Shown here one piece after another: positions 55,236-64,000 of a DNA stretch of 64,000 nt (positions are counted from its first letter, which is position 1; each line of letters starts with the position of its first letter). Source of the stretch: Dipteris shenzhenensis (lineage: Eukaryota > Polypodiophyta > Polypodiopsida > Gleicheniales). The position numbers and the translations under genes were made by a program. The stretch lies in the NCBI GenBank assembly GCA_047967505.1, contig CM106539.1; one strand, given 5' to 3'. Under the pieces are notes generated by a model. The model did not search any database, was not told where the DNA came from, and saw only the letters and a program-made list of their open reading frames with translations.

Positions 55236-57800
55236 TCTGCTCTGGGTGAAGGATCTCTTGCAACTCTTCTACTTCAGGTGGATCTTCCATTATAGGTCAT
55301 GTAGGCTCTGTTCTTTGATATTTCTTTAGAGGACTCATGTGAAAGGCATTGTGAATCTTTCAATGCTCTGGCCATTCCAATCTATATGCTACTTCATTGA
55401 TTGCACATGTGGCCCGGAAGGGCTATAGTACAGGGTAGACAGCTTGGCATACACTTTCTCTTTGCCCTTAACCTTGTGGAGCTTGGCTTTCTCAAACTTC
55501 AAAAGTACCCAATTCTCTCGTTTAAGATCTAGCTATCTTCAATGCTTATTTGCAGCACTCTTATGTTTCTCCTGAGATCTTTCTATTGCTGTCCAGACTT
55601 GGGTGAATGCTTTTTGGAGATCTTTGACATACTGATCAGCTGCAAATATCTCATCTTTGGTCCTTATGATTGGTGGCAGAATCACCTTTCCATATATGAA
55701 CTCACATGGGGCTTTTCCTGTGGAGCTATGAACTATATTATTATATGCAAACTCCACGAGTGGAGGTACTTTTCCCAATTTGATTTCTAATCAGCCACAT
55801 ACCATTTCAAAAGATCTAAGACAATTAAATTCGCTACCTCACTTTGACCATCTATCTAGGGGTGGAAAGAAGAAGAAAAAATCAGACTCGTTCCCATATT
55901 ATTGAATAAAACTCTCCCGAATAGACTGGTCATTCAGGGATCTCGGTCACTGACAATGGACTTTGGCATTCCATGGTGCTTAAAGATCTGGGCCATAAAG
56001 AATTTGGCCATGTGGTTTGCCTTGATGGTTTTACGCACCAAAATAAAATGGGCTTGTTTGCTGAATCGTCTATAACAGTCCATATCCCATTATTTGCTGT
56101 CTTTGATCATGGCAAATCAAAGATAAAGTCCATTGCTATGCTTTCCCATGGAGCTTGAGGCACAGGAAAAGGCATCACTAGGCCAGGTGCCTTTCGTTTG
56201 TCATATTTAACTTTCTGATAAGTAAAGCATTCTATAACAAATATATGTATATCCTTATGCGGGGCTGGCCAGTAAAAATACAAATACCTCTCCAAGGCTT
56301 GAGTAGTAGCTGCAATACCTCTATGTCCAGCATATGGGGGTGCATGGCATTCCTCCAAAACTTTGGTCTCATATCTTTGGTAATGTACAGGCAGTCATCC
56401 CTCATTAAATACCCATCTTTCATGGAATACTGACTTGTAGACTGTCCCTCCTCCATTTTCTGCATAATTTCTCCAAAGTCTGAGCCATTGGCCTATTGCT
56501 CTCTCATCTCTTCAAGATCCCTATGGTAAGCAATGGTAACATTATTAACCTAGGGTCTTTGAGAAAGGGCATCCGCTACTCTATTCTGCACTCCCAATGT
56601 ATGAACTATCTGAAAAGAAACATGGACAACAAATTCGCCCATTCATATGCTTTTTGGAGAGCTTATTCTGTGTCAAAAAAAATCTCATACTTTGATGATC
56701 AATTTTAACAATAAATCTTCACCCAAAAGATAATGTTTCCATGTGTTTATGGCACGTATTACAGCCAGCAATTCCTACTCACAGATTGCCATATGCCTTT
56801 TAGCATCTCGTAGTCTCTGGCTTTTACAAGCCACATTCTCCACATGCATTACAATCCACGTCAAAAGGTTTGTACAAATCAGGGACTACAAGAATTGGTT
56901 CTATAGTCAATTCCCTTAGAGAGCATTAAATGCTATCTTTTGTGGTTCTCCCCATCTGAAGGCTGCATTCTTCTTTGTCACATCATGGAGTGGAGCTACA
57001 ATGTTTGCAAACTACCTGATTAATCTCCTATAATAGGAAAAGAGGCCCAAAAGCGACATACTTCATGCACAGTTTTCAGCTCAGGCCATTCTTGAATGGC
57101 TTGTATTTTAGCAAGATCCATTTGTATCCCATTCTTGGAAATAATATGCCCCAAACAATCAATCTCTTCTAAGAAAAAGTCACTCTTTTTGCTATTAGCA
57201 TAGAGCTGATGATTATGTAGATCTTGGAAGACAATAGCAAGGTGTTCCTTGTGCTCTTCTTCAGATTTCGAAAAGACTATAATATCATCCAAGAAGGTAC
57301 TTGTGAAATGCCTATAAGGACAAAAGATACAATCCATCATTCTGTTTAAAGTAGTAGAGGCATTTGTCAACCCAAATGGCATCACCAAAGACTCATATAA
57401 ACCAAATGTAGTGCAAAATGCGGTCTTGTGCTCATCCTATGGTTGTATGCCGACTTGATGATAGCCACTCTTTTTAGATCTATCTTGCTGAATATTGAAT
57501 CTCCACTTAACTGATCCAACACATCATCTATGCGTGGAATAGGGAATCTATTCTTAATAGTCATTTTCTTTACTGCGTGATAATCAACGCACATATGAGT
57601 GTACTAGAAGTGCAAGGGAACAGAAAGGAGAGGAGCTGGGCTGAATTAGCCCTTTGGAAAGCAAGTCTTGCACCTGGGCCATGATCTCCTCTCTCTGTGT
57701 AGCACTAACCTGGTAGTGGCTCACTCCTTGGCATAAGCTCTTTTGGTGGTCCCCTAGCCTCTCAGGGGTAACTCCCCTGGCAAAGCATCTAAAAAACAAT
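55236..57800 (-). pseudogene. chromovirus pol segment 1 (RT, RNase H, integrase, chromodomain start)
   Basis: 57799-57590: REEIMAQVQDLLSKGLIQPS, the RT N-terminal block. 57594-57380: [29 protein letters not shown]. 57388-57020: [25 protein letters not shown] (catalytic LDD), GHIISKNGIQ. RNase H fragments to ~56480 (VKIDHQS). 56433-55930: integrase HHCC (HAPPYAGHRGIAATTQ, FVIECFTYQK) and core (PWESIAMDF). 55778-55430: C-terminal domain. ~55300: acidic linker and [11 protein letters not shown], after which segment 2 begins. Stops and frameshifts make it inactive. It reads as one element that lost its LTRs at both ends in this window. Confidence 0.85.
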
Positions 57801-57849
57801 CTTTGAAAGTTTCAAGAAACTGAAAATTTTCCTATTCATCACCAATCCT

Positions 57850-59365
57850 CGACTGCTTCCACTAGCCACGAGAACTTGCATTTTCTCAAAAGACGAGTTG
57901 CTGCTCCAAAAGGATGTGGAGTTTGAAAGCTCCACCACCATCTTCGTAGCATACATGGGTCCCACGCTTCTAGATCACAGGCCCAGGGACTTGATGATTG
58001 TGGCCTTACTTGCAGACCTGGCTCCCCACCTTTCCGATGTTCGACTATTGGGACGAGGTTTCTTCCAAGTGGCTTTTTTAGTTCTCTTGAGGCCACGAGC
58101 ACAGTGCTCAAGACTAGCCCCTTCGAGCCTGGTTCAAGAAGAATGTTTCTCTCACCCTTCACGTTAGATTCGATCCTGTAGTGGAGGACACACGGGTCAC
58201 TTCTCTCTTCATCACTTTTCTCGGTCTTCCACAAGCGATTAGAGCCACTTGTAGTTTGATTCTAGAGATCCCCTCCCCCCCTCCTTAGTTTGCCTTCTTC
58301 CAAAACAGAGGCTAAAGTTAGGGTCATTGTGTCAAGCCCTAACATTACAGATGACCTTATTGTGAGTCTCTAGATGGCTCTCTTTTTTGGCAGAGTCAAG
58401 ATTGCGGCGGGCAGAAAGGACCAGTGCAAGAGTTGTAGGACCTTGGGGGGATTTTGCTAGAGATTGCCCAAAGAAGACACCCAAGGAGTCTTTTGGTGCA
58501 ACCCCCTCTCATAGCGCTCCTTTGGTACCTCCTACACATCCAGTACTAGTGGTGTGTCACATTCGTCCAACACTAGCTACGCGTCCAAGCCCTATTGCCT
58601 CTAATTGGGTTGCGGTTAGAGTTGTCACTCCTCTAGCACCTTCAAATCAAGAGGGCTCTTCTCTTGCCTCGGACCCCGCCCCGGTTGGGGCTAATCATAT
58701 TCAAGTTCTGGTTGCAACAAATGATGCCCCTTGCCCTATTCAAGCTACTACCATTGACCACAGGAGTGGGTGTTCTTTCCCCATGGATTTCACTCTCTAT
58801 ACTACTACAAGAGATCTGCCACACAAGAGGGAGTTGTCTTCACCACCAAGTCGCGTAAGGTTTTCCACCCTACTTCCTCCCATGGACGAGGATTGTTAGC
58901 TGGAATATCTAGGGCCTCGGTGGTGTAACACATCGCTATCGTAGGTAGCTGATTTGTTATCAACTTCAACCAGATATTACTCCGGATCCAATGACATTCT
59001 TTTTATTTAAGAACACAAATTGGATACCAGAGATTGCTCAAAGTAAAGTATATTGCTTTCAGGTCATACTTTTAAATCTCTTGCTTTAGGAAACATGCAT
59101 TTCAATTTCAAATTTATTTCTTCTCTTTGTGGTTGGATATGGTGTCATTACATTTGGAAGAGCACAGTGGATCATTTTGTTGATTGGGAGATGTAAGGTT
59201 GGTCTCCTCAACCTATATGCCCTGACAATAGAGAGGATCGTGTCCTTTTGTGGAAGGAACTTCTCTCTTGGACCCCAATTGCAGACTTGTGGATTATAGG
59301 AGGGGACTTCAACATAGTGGAGCTGCCTTTAGATAAAAAGGCCTCCACAATTGGGGTGCTCCCTG
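57850..59365 (+). pseudogene. LINE ORF1 and start of ORF2 (endonuclease)
   Basis: 57898-58230: DUF4283-like ORF1 (RLLGRGFFQVAF, then in another frame FITFLGLPQAIRATC). ~58418-58470: a zinc-knuckle-like CKSCRTLGGF..RDC in which the usual GH has become GF across a frame change, so the knuckle is damaged. A Pro/Ser-rich tail runs to ~58899. ORF2 begins near 58890 (a WNI-GLGG-type start) and keeps WIIGGDFNIVELPLDKK (~59285-59340), the endonuclease GDFN block. It ends abruptly near 59365 without RT. A different LINE from the 39-kb copy. Confidence 0.7.
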
Positions 59366-59379
59366 GGACTATACGTACA

Positions 59380-59845
59380 GTAGTGACCTCTTGTCACACC
59401 TGTGAGATCTCCTGTCTAAGCCCCTGAATACGATCAGCATGGACTCGGATAGCCTGAGACTGCTCCTGTATGAGTCATGCCTACTCCTGGGTGAAGCGTG
59501 TCTGCTCCTGTGCGAAGCATGATAGCTCCCTCTCGCGCTCTTGGATGCTCTGGATCTCCATCAGCAAATACTCCCAAGCCTCTGATGGGTCATCTTGTCC
59601 GTACTCTTAAGGGCATTGATAGGATTGTGGCTTGAAAGTGTGAGGAAGAGACTGGAGACTGGGTAAGATGGGTGCGGTATGGAGAGGATGAGGCGATCCC
59701 AGCAAGGTGAGGGAGTGTGAGCTAACTGAGAGGCAGAGGGGAGACAAAGGTCGAGTACTGCGGAATAGTGTACGACCCCTCCAAAGTAGGTGTCATAACT
59801 GGGGACATTAAGAAGCATACGTGAATTGACGGCTGACATTGACAT
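59380..59845 (-). pseudogene. coiled-coil protein fragment, possibly retroelement gag
   Basis: In two frames joined near 59600: a Ser/Pro-rich N-terminal part from an ATG at 59845, then DDPSEAWEYLLMEIQSIQ and a Glu/Gln-rich coiled coil (EQSQAIRVHADRIQGLRQEI) with stops. This resembles the variable N-terminal region upstream of plant gag capsids, but no capsid motif follows, so the assignment is weak. Confidence 0.3.
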
Positions 59846-60156
59846 AAAATCTACATAGAAAACTCTGTCTTTGACTTTGGCTCCAAATCCATCCTAAGCA
59901 TCAACATAACCGCCTCTCGCACGTTCCATAGGTGGTTACACCATGCAGCCGTTCCATAGCGGCTGGCATTCCCTACGCGTTCCACAAACCTTGCACAAAG
60001 GGAACACATTTCAGCGTTCCACATAAAGGGAACGCAACACTGCTTCTTTACCATAAAGCCTATTCTTACCACTATGAATGACGGTACCGAAAATCCATTC
60101 AGATACATTCGAGCAAGCACAACATACATACATACATACACATACACATACACATA

Positions 60157-60926
60157 CTTTTTTTGTAAAAGAGTAATTCATTAAATCTAGGCATGAAATA
60201 AGAATCATAGAGCCCAAAAGCGACAATAGGAGAAGAATTGAGCGTAGTCCGGTCTAGAAGCATATCGACTAGACAACCAGAATTATCTTCCAAAAGTAAT
60301 CCCAGGAAAGCGAGCATGAGGATCCGTCCTCAGCCTTAAAAGAAAATCTCGAGCAGTAGGACGGGTCCAAAAGAGATGTAGCAGAATGTAGGAGGGACAA
60401 AGAAAGCAATACACCTAGTAGCCAATAATGAACTCACTGATAATGCCGCTACCAAACAAAGTATATATTCTTGAAGAAATCAATGTAAAAGACATGTCTA
60501 TTAGTCTAGGTCTAGAGGACAAGAGTCCCCAAGGTTTTGCCCAAAGATCTGTAGCAATTTTGATTGGACAAAGCATCATGAATATAAAATACAATTCGGC
60601 TTGTCCAATTAGGGGATAAACCTTATTGACACCTAGTTGAGTGTGAGTGTCTTATCTTCCTTTTCTATTTTTCCTTTATCATATGAATTATATGTGTGTG
60701 TGAACAACATTTCTATTTGAAAGTTGTAGAAATTCTAAAATTCTAAGTTTATCAAGTTATTCAATTGAAAAGTGCGCTTCCACGTAAGCACGACTCTAAC
60801 AGAAGATAGGCCTTCCACCAAGCAAGAGGCTTGTGAAGATGCCAAAAGAAATTTCCATGTTGAATCCACGGTCGTCGAAGCAAGAGATGATAAGCCTTCT
60901 GAGCAGAGAGATGTGAGATGTCCCAC
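60157..60926 (-). pseudogene. LINE 3' end, minus strand
   Basis: C-terminal LINE sequence with a W-rich repeat (WDISHLSAQKAYHLLL), PLAWWKAYL, then LLHLFWTRPTARDFLLRL, the HxxW.CP-like block, and a tail TTTAATGAATTACTCTTTTAC plus A7 at ~60157. A (TATG)n microsatellite follows the poly(A). Stops present. Confidence 0.65.
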
Positions 60927-61395
60927 TTAGACAGTGGCTTTACTTATGGCGGTTTTTGGTTGGCGCTTTACCAGTGGGTTCTTTCTTATGGCCGTGTTTG
61001 GTTGGTGCTTTACCAGTGTGGTCCTGTTTAGACAGTGGCTTTTCTTATGGCGGTGTTTGGTTGGCGCTTTACCAGTGGGTTCTTTCATCACTGCCAGGCG
61101 CATTATTACTTCGCATTGTCCATCTTGTTCACATCCCATTGAGACAGTCCTTCATCTAGTTTGGACCTGCCCGGTTGCTTATGACTTTTTTCCCAAATTG
61201 GGGACTTACCTTCATGCCATTTGCCTTGTATTGCTTTCTGCAGCAACAGGTAGTTTTGGTTGTTTGGGGGATATGCCACCACCACCGACTACATTCAGTT
61301 TTTCAATTGGTGTCGGTATTGGGCTCTTTGGTCATTATATCATGCCCGTACTTCTCAGGTCTATGGACACTCTTAAACTTCTTTAACCAAAGTGT
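60927..61395 (+). pseudogene. LINE C-terminal zinc-binding region, plus strand
   Basis: HCPSCSHPIETVLHLVWTCP (about 61112-61171) has the C-x2-C..H..C ligands of the LINE C-terminal domain, followed by a degraded end. Before it, a segment coding FLWRCLVGALPVGSF is repeated three times in tandem (60943-61085). The piece meets the minus-strand LINE head to head at ~60927. Confidence 0.7.
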
Positions 61396-61399
61396 GTGT

Positions 61400-61437
61400 A
61401 GAGATAAAAATACACTCACACACAGATACATATACAT

Positions 61438-61468
<31 letters not shown>

Positions 61469-61500
61469 CATATATGTGTGTGTGACATGTGTATGCATAT
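61400..61500. repeat. CACACA/TACATA microsatellite
   Basis: Mixed CA, TACA and TGTG repeats directly after LINE sequence. Confidence 0.85.
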
Positions 61501-61549
61501 ATATGGATGCTTTAGTTTTGCAAGGATGGTTGCATGGTATTGATTTTCC

Positions 61550-61640
61550 TGGAGGCACACCATTTGTGAGCCATGCTTATGCAGATGATTCCTTCCTTTT
61601 TCTATGAAACTTGCTCGCAGGTGTTCGATATCTTATGCAG
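61550..61640 (+). pseudogene. LINE reverse transcriptase fragment with YADD box
   Basis: The frame reads FVSHAYADDSFLFL, the RT catalytic YADD motif with its flanks, then a stop. The remnant is too short to place in a family. Confidence 0.65.
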
Positions 61641-61667
61641 GCCTGGGCTCAAAGTCAACTTGCTAAA

Positions 61668-61883
61668 TCAAAACCTTTTGCCTTTGTCAAACACAGCCAA
61701 GACAAACCTTCCACAAAGCAAATGGTTTGTCAAGATGCTAGATAGAAAGAACCCGCTCATGAATCCATGACTACAATAAAAGAAGATGATAAGATTTCTT
61801 GGCAATGAGATCCGCAAAGGAGAAAGAAGAATAACCTGGAATGCCTCGATCAAATCTGTACACGCACACACATACATATACAC
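61668..61883 (-). pseudogene. LINE C-terminal fragment, minus strand
   Basis: Resembles the minus-strand LINE at ~60780-60900 (helices around SWIHERV.. and the DKPFALWK block), so the same region of a related LINE lies twice in this orientation. Confidence 0.5.
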
Positions 61884-62192
61884 CTACCTTTGTAAGACTA
61901 GAATATATCCAATCATACCAATTTAGATTTTTGTTGTTCTAAAGTCCAAAAAAAAAACACACACACATATATATATATATAGAGAGAGAGAGAGAAAGAA
62001 AGATGTATCACTATCTTCGAGAGGCCTGAGACTAAGTACAATCACAAAGATAACCCATACAAGCCAATGTGGGCTGAAGCTGAGGGCTCGCTAAGGCAGT
62101 TTGCTGAGCACTATGCTAAAACCAAACAAGAAATCAAAACTGGTACTCATACTCCGAATCAAGATACATAGCCCGGTGCCAAGGTGGCTCTC

Positions 62193-62391
62193 CTATGAGC
62201 TACGAAAATGTCTCGTATCTGTGTCTACTGGGCCATCTCTCTCGACAGCGGGGGGTGTGGTCTCTGTGATCTCTATCCGGCAGGGCATATCGATAGTGAC
62301 ACCTCTAATCGGGCGTTCTTCCCCGAATATAGCTGTGATGGGCTGAACCTCCATCATACGTGCCTTGGTCCGTCCCTGCAGCATGTGTTGA

Positions 62392-62453
<62 letters not shown>

Positions 62454-62468
62454 TTGACTTATGCACAA
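62193..62468 (-). other. coding-like stretch of unknown origin
   Basis: A minus-strand frame with charged composition (TKARMMEVQPITAIFGEERP, VTIDMPCRIEITET), extending in a related frame to ~62060. I recognise no domain; it could be a gag or linker part of a Ty3 element. The Ser/Leu run at its start is the GA microsatellite. Confidence 0.25.
62391..62450. repeat. (GA)n microsatellite
   Basis: About 29 GA units with one T interruption. Confidence 0.95.
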
Positions 62469-63088
62469 TCATTACAACCATGTTCCTTTTCCAAGGACTT
62501 CCACTACGAAAAATTTCTGACGAAACTCCGACTCGACAATTGTATACATAATGGACAAGGAACAGCTCCCAAAGGAATCCTTGACTTAGAAGCCAGTCAG
62601 TCTCTGATGAGGTTACAATGTGTTAATCTCTCCGGAGTCTTTCAAAAAATGGGGATGTGTCACTAGAATATCATATCAGAAAAACAGTTGGCAAAATCCA
62701 TAAGCACATGACACATTATGTTAACATTTTTATCATCTACAAACTAGGCTTAATAATTCTCTAAAGTGATATTTTAACATGTTGAGCACATTCTAAAGCA
62801 TCACTTTAATAAATTTTCTCAAAATAATGCCTCATATCAAGTTGAATTTCTATAAAGTTTTCTCTCTTTTAAAATATACCTTTGTAAGACTAGAATAAGT
62901 CCAATCATACAAATTTAGAAATTTTGTTGTTCTAAAGATCAAAAATCTACAAAGGAAAAAAAAAAAAAAAAAGAGAGAGAAAATGAAAGAGAAGAAAAAA
63001 GAGGTAAACAAAAACTTTTATGAAAAGCAAAAGGAAGACATCAAAGCAACACTTATGTCGTCATCAGTGCCCAAGCATAAGCAGCTAT

Positions 63089-63132
63089 ACTGGGTTTCTA
63101 AAGACCCGCGGAGTCTCTTGGGCAAACCCAGT
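63089..63132. other. two-tier hairpin downstream of the reverse transcriptase
   Basis: ACTGGGTTT (63089-63097) pairs perfectly with AAACCCAGT (63124-63132). Inside, AGAC (63102-63105) pairs with GTCT (63113-63116) around a GC-rich loop. It lies ~270 bp beyond the stop codon of the minus-strand RT, where Penelope-like elements carry structured ends. Confidence 0.6.
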
Positions 63133-63258
63133 GCTTACTAAAATTCGTCAAATAAACAATAGAGAATGAAAACAAGAAATAAAGAAGAAACGAAGCAGGT
63201 GACTTAAGCAAAAATAAACAAGCAAGTCAAGAAACAAAAACTTCCAAAAAACTAGAAA

Positions 63259-63284
<26 letters not shown>
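63259..63284. repeat. (CT)n microsatellite
   Basis: About 13 CT units. Confidence 0.95.
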
Positions 63285-63289
<5 letters not shown>

Positions 63290-63403
63290 AAAACATAAAA
63301 AGTTAAATGGCACTTTACACTTATGTCTCGTTTCTGCAAAGAGGCAAAAATAAATTTCTAACTTAGAAAGCACAAGTATACTCAAACAAACTCTCTTTAG
63401 AAA

Positions 63404-64000
63404 CTAAAAGAAAAACGGGCTATTCAGCTCCCCGCTTTTTGTTTTCAGCTTATGTTCAATCATTCTAAACAAGCCTAAGGCTGAAACACCATAGAAAAAA
63501 GACTTCATATCTAAGAATGTGCGAACTTTTTTCATTATTTTCCTTGGATTATACCTCTTGTGTAATAGTAAAGTGATCAAATTACTACATTGAGTGATAA
63601 AAGCCTCCTTAGTTGTACAAAGGCGGGAAAATCTATGGAATTGGAAAGAAATGACTCCATATTTTGCCAAATCAGAAATGTTTGAGTCAATGTGAGGCAT
63701 TTTTATAATGTGTAAACCACTATATTCAGGTTGTTCACGTTTATCGTATATATCAACCTCTAATCCTATGGTAGAGTGAGAAAGTCTAAGATCTAAGAAA
63801 ATACAAGAATCCCCTCTTGAAGTGCAGTTCAGTTCACAAGAGTCACGAGGATAGATTCCTTCTCCAAAAGCTCTAGCGTCTTTGTACATAAAGTCTTGAA
63901 AGTTAGGAACATTTGGTACAAATAAATCATCTATAAAACGCCTAACTTGACTAAGCTTATGTAAAATGATAGGGCAGGTATTGATAGAAATAAGACGTTG
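63404..64000 (-). CDS. reverse transcriptase, C-terminal part; probably Penelope-like element
   Basis: The minus-strand frame is open from the window edge to the stop at 63404 (198 codons), so the protein begins outside. RRFIDDLF (about 63943-63920) is the RT catalytic motif in the R-[YF]-I-D-D-L form. It is followed by an EGIYP segment, FLDLRLS, VDIYDKREQPEY, a PHIDSNI block, KYGVISFQFHRFSRLC and a helix ending RYNPRKIMKKVRTFL. I know this motif order (RYIDDLL, IYP.EL, FLDL, YDKRD, NIP...YGV..SQL.R..R.C) from RT proteins abundant in animal genomes, which I take to be Penelope-like. No GIY-YIG nuclease follows the RT, so it is absent, lost or N-terminal. No stops or frameshifts are seen, in contrast to most other RTs here. 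RT identity is firm, the Penelope-like class moderate. Confidence 0.65.
   Translation of the reverse strand, partial: QRLISINTCPIILHKLSQVRRFIDDLFVPNVPNFQDFMYKDARAFGEGIYPRDSCELNCTSRGDSCIFLDLRLSHSTIGLEVDIYDKREQPEYSGLHIIKMPHIDSNISDLAKYGVISFQFHRFSRLCTTKEAFITQCSNLITLLLHKRYNPRKIMKKVRTFLDMKSFFYGVSALGLFRMIEHKLKTKSGELNSPFFF

Larger units (their letters stand above)
61886..62945. repeat. two ~65-bp direct repeats 1 kb apart
   Basis: TACCTTTGTAAGACTAGAAT and the next ~45 bp occur at about 61886-61950 and 62879-62945, both followed by A-rich sequence. They may be ends of a short retroposon. Between them lie AT/GA microsatellites (61966-61995) and a minus-strand frame. Confidence 0.6.

Noticed and set aside
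57839-58234. 131-codon minus-strand frame
   Set aside because: The opposite strand carries recognisable LINE ORF1 motifs; this is its shadow.
63040-63075. Complete hammerhead ribozyme
   Set aside because: CTGATGA and stem II are present, but the GAAA box after stem II and a cleavage-site stem are not; kept only as a weak lead.

Overview
The window looks like a repeat-dense stretch of a large plant nuclear genome. Two short pieces of spliced host coding sequence with GT..AG introns (about 8.4-8.7 kb and 46.3-47.7 kb) sit in layered, mostly decayed transposable elements: Ty3/gypsy including chromoviruses, Ty1/copia, L1-type LINEs with plant-style ORF1, hAT and PIF/Harbinger. There are also many GA/CA/TATG microsatellites and telomere-like tracts. 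The element set, the low gene density and the class I starch branching enzyme tail point to a land plant. A homosporous fern or another large-genome lineage is my best guess, but it is an inference. I saw no bacterial, organellar or intact viral genome content.

Layout. 0-1.4 kb: 3' end of a chromovirus pol and its probable LTR, whose U3 holds an array of W-box-like hairpins. 2-8 kb: LINE ORF1 (coiled coil + RRM-like) cut by a hAT transposon, then two decayed LINE segments. 8.4-8.7 kb: two phase-compatible host exons. 12.4 kb: PIF/Harbinger relic. 13-20.5 kb: decayed Ty3/gypsy element with LTR, primer-binding site, a 1.2-kb foldback insertion, an exact 367-bp tandem duplication, a MITE and a second LTR-like insertion. 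21 kb: broken copy of a branching-enzyme exon region. 22-29 kb: low-complexity DNA, large compound microsatellites and LTR fragments with interstitial telomeric repeats. 29.6-32.6 kb: minus-strand Ty3 gag-pol. 32.9-37.5 kb: promoter-like repeat, a ~600-bp-arm inverted repeat and C-rich satellites. 39-45.6 kb: a near full-length but mutated GC-rich LINE. 46.3-47.7 kb: last five exons of a starch branching enzyme gene (minus). 49.3-50.7 kb: copia gag with 5' LTR. 50.8-57.8 kb: a head-to-tail series of chromovirus integrase-chromodomain segments interrupted by a solo LTR and a foldback insertion. 57.8-62 kb: LINE fragments in both orientations. 63.4-64 kb: the C-terminal part of a reverse transcriptase of the FIDD/YDKR type, which I read as Penelope-like.

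The strongest leads are the Penelope-like reverse transcriptase at the right edge, the LTRs whose U3 regions are packed with short plant transcription-factor-like motifs (TTGAC/GTCAA hairpins at 0.5 kb; CATGCA arrays at 19.6 and 33.0 kb; ATGACRYGTGGCATGAT repeats at 13.0 kb), and the tandem integrase-chromodomain series. Almost all transposon reading frames contain stops or frameshifts; only the host exons and the right-edge reverse transcriptase read cleanly.
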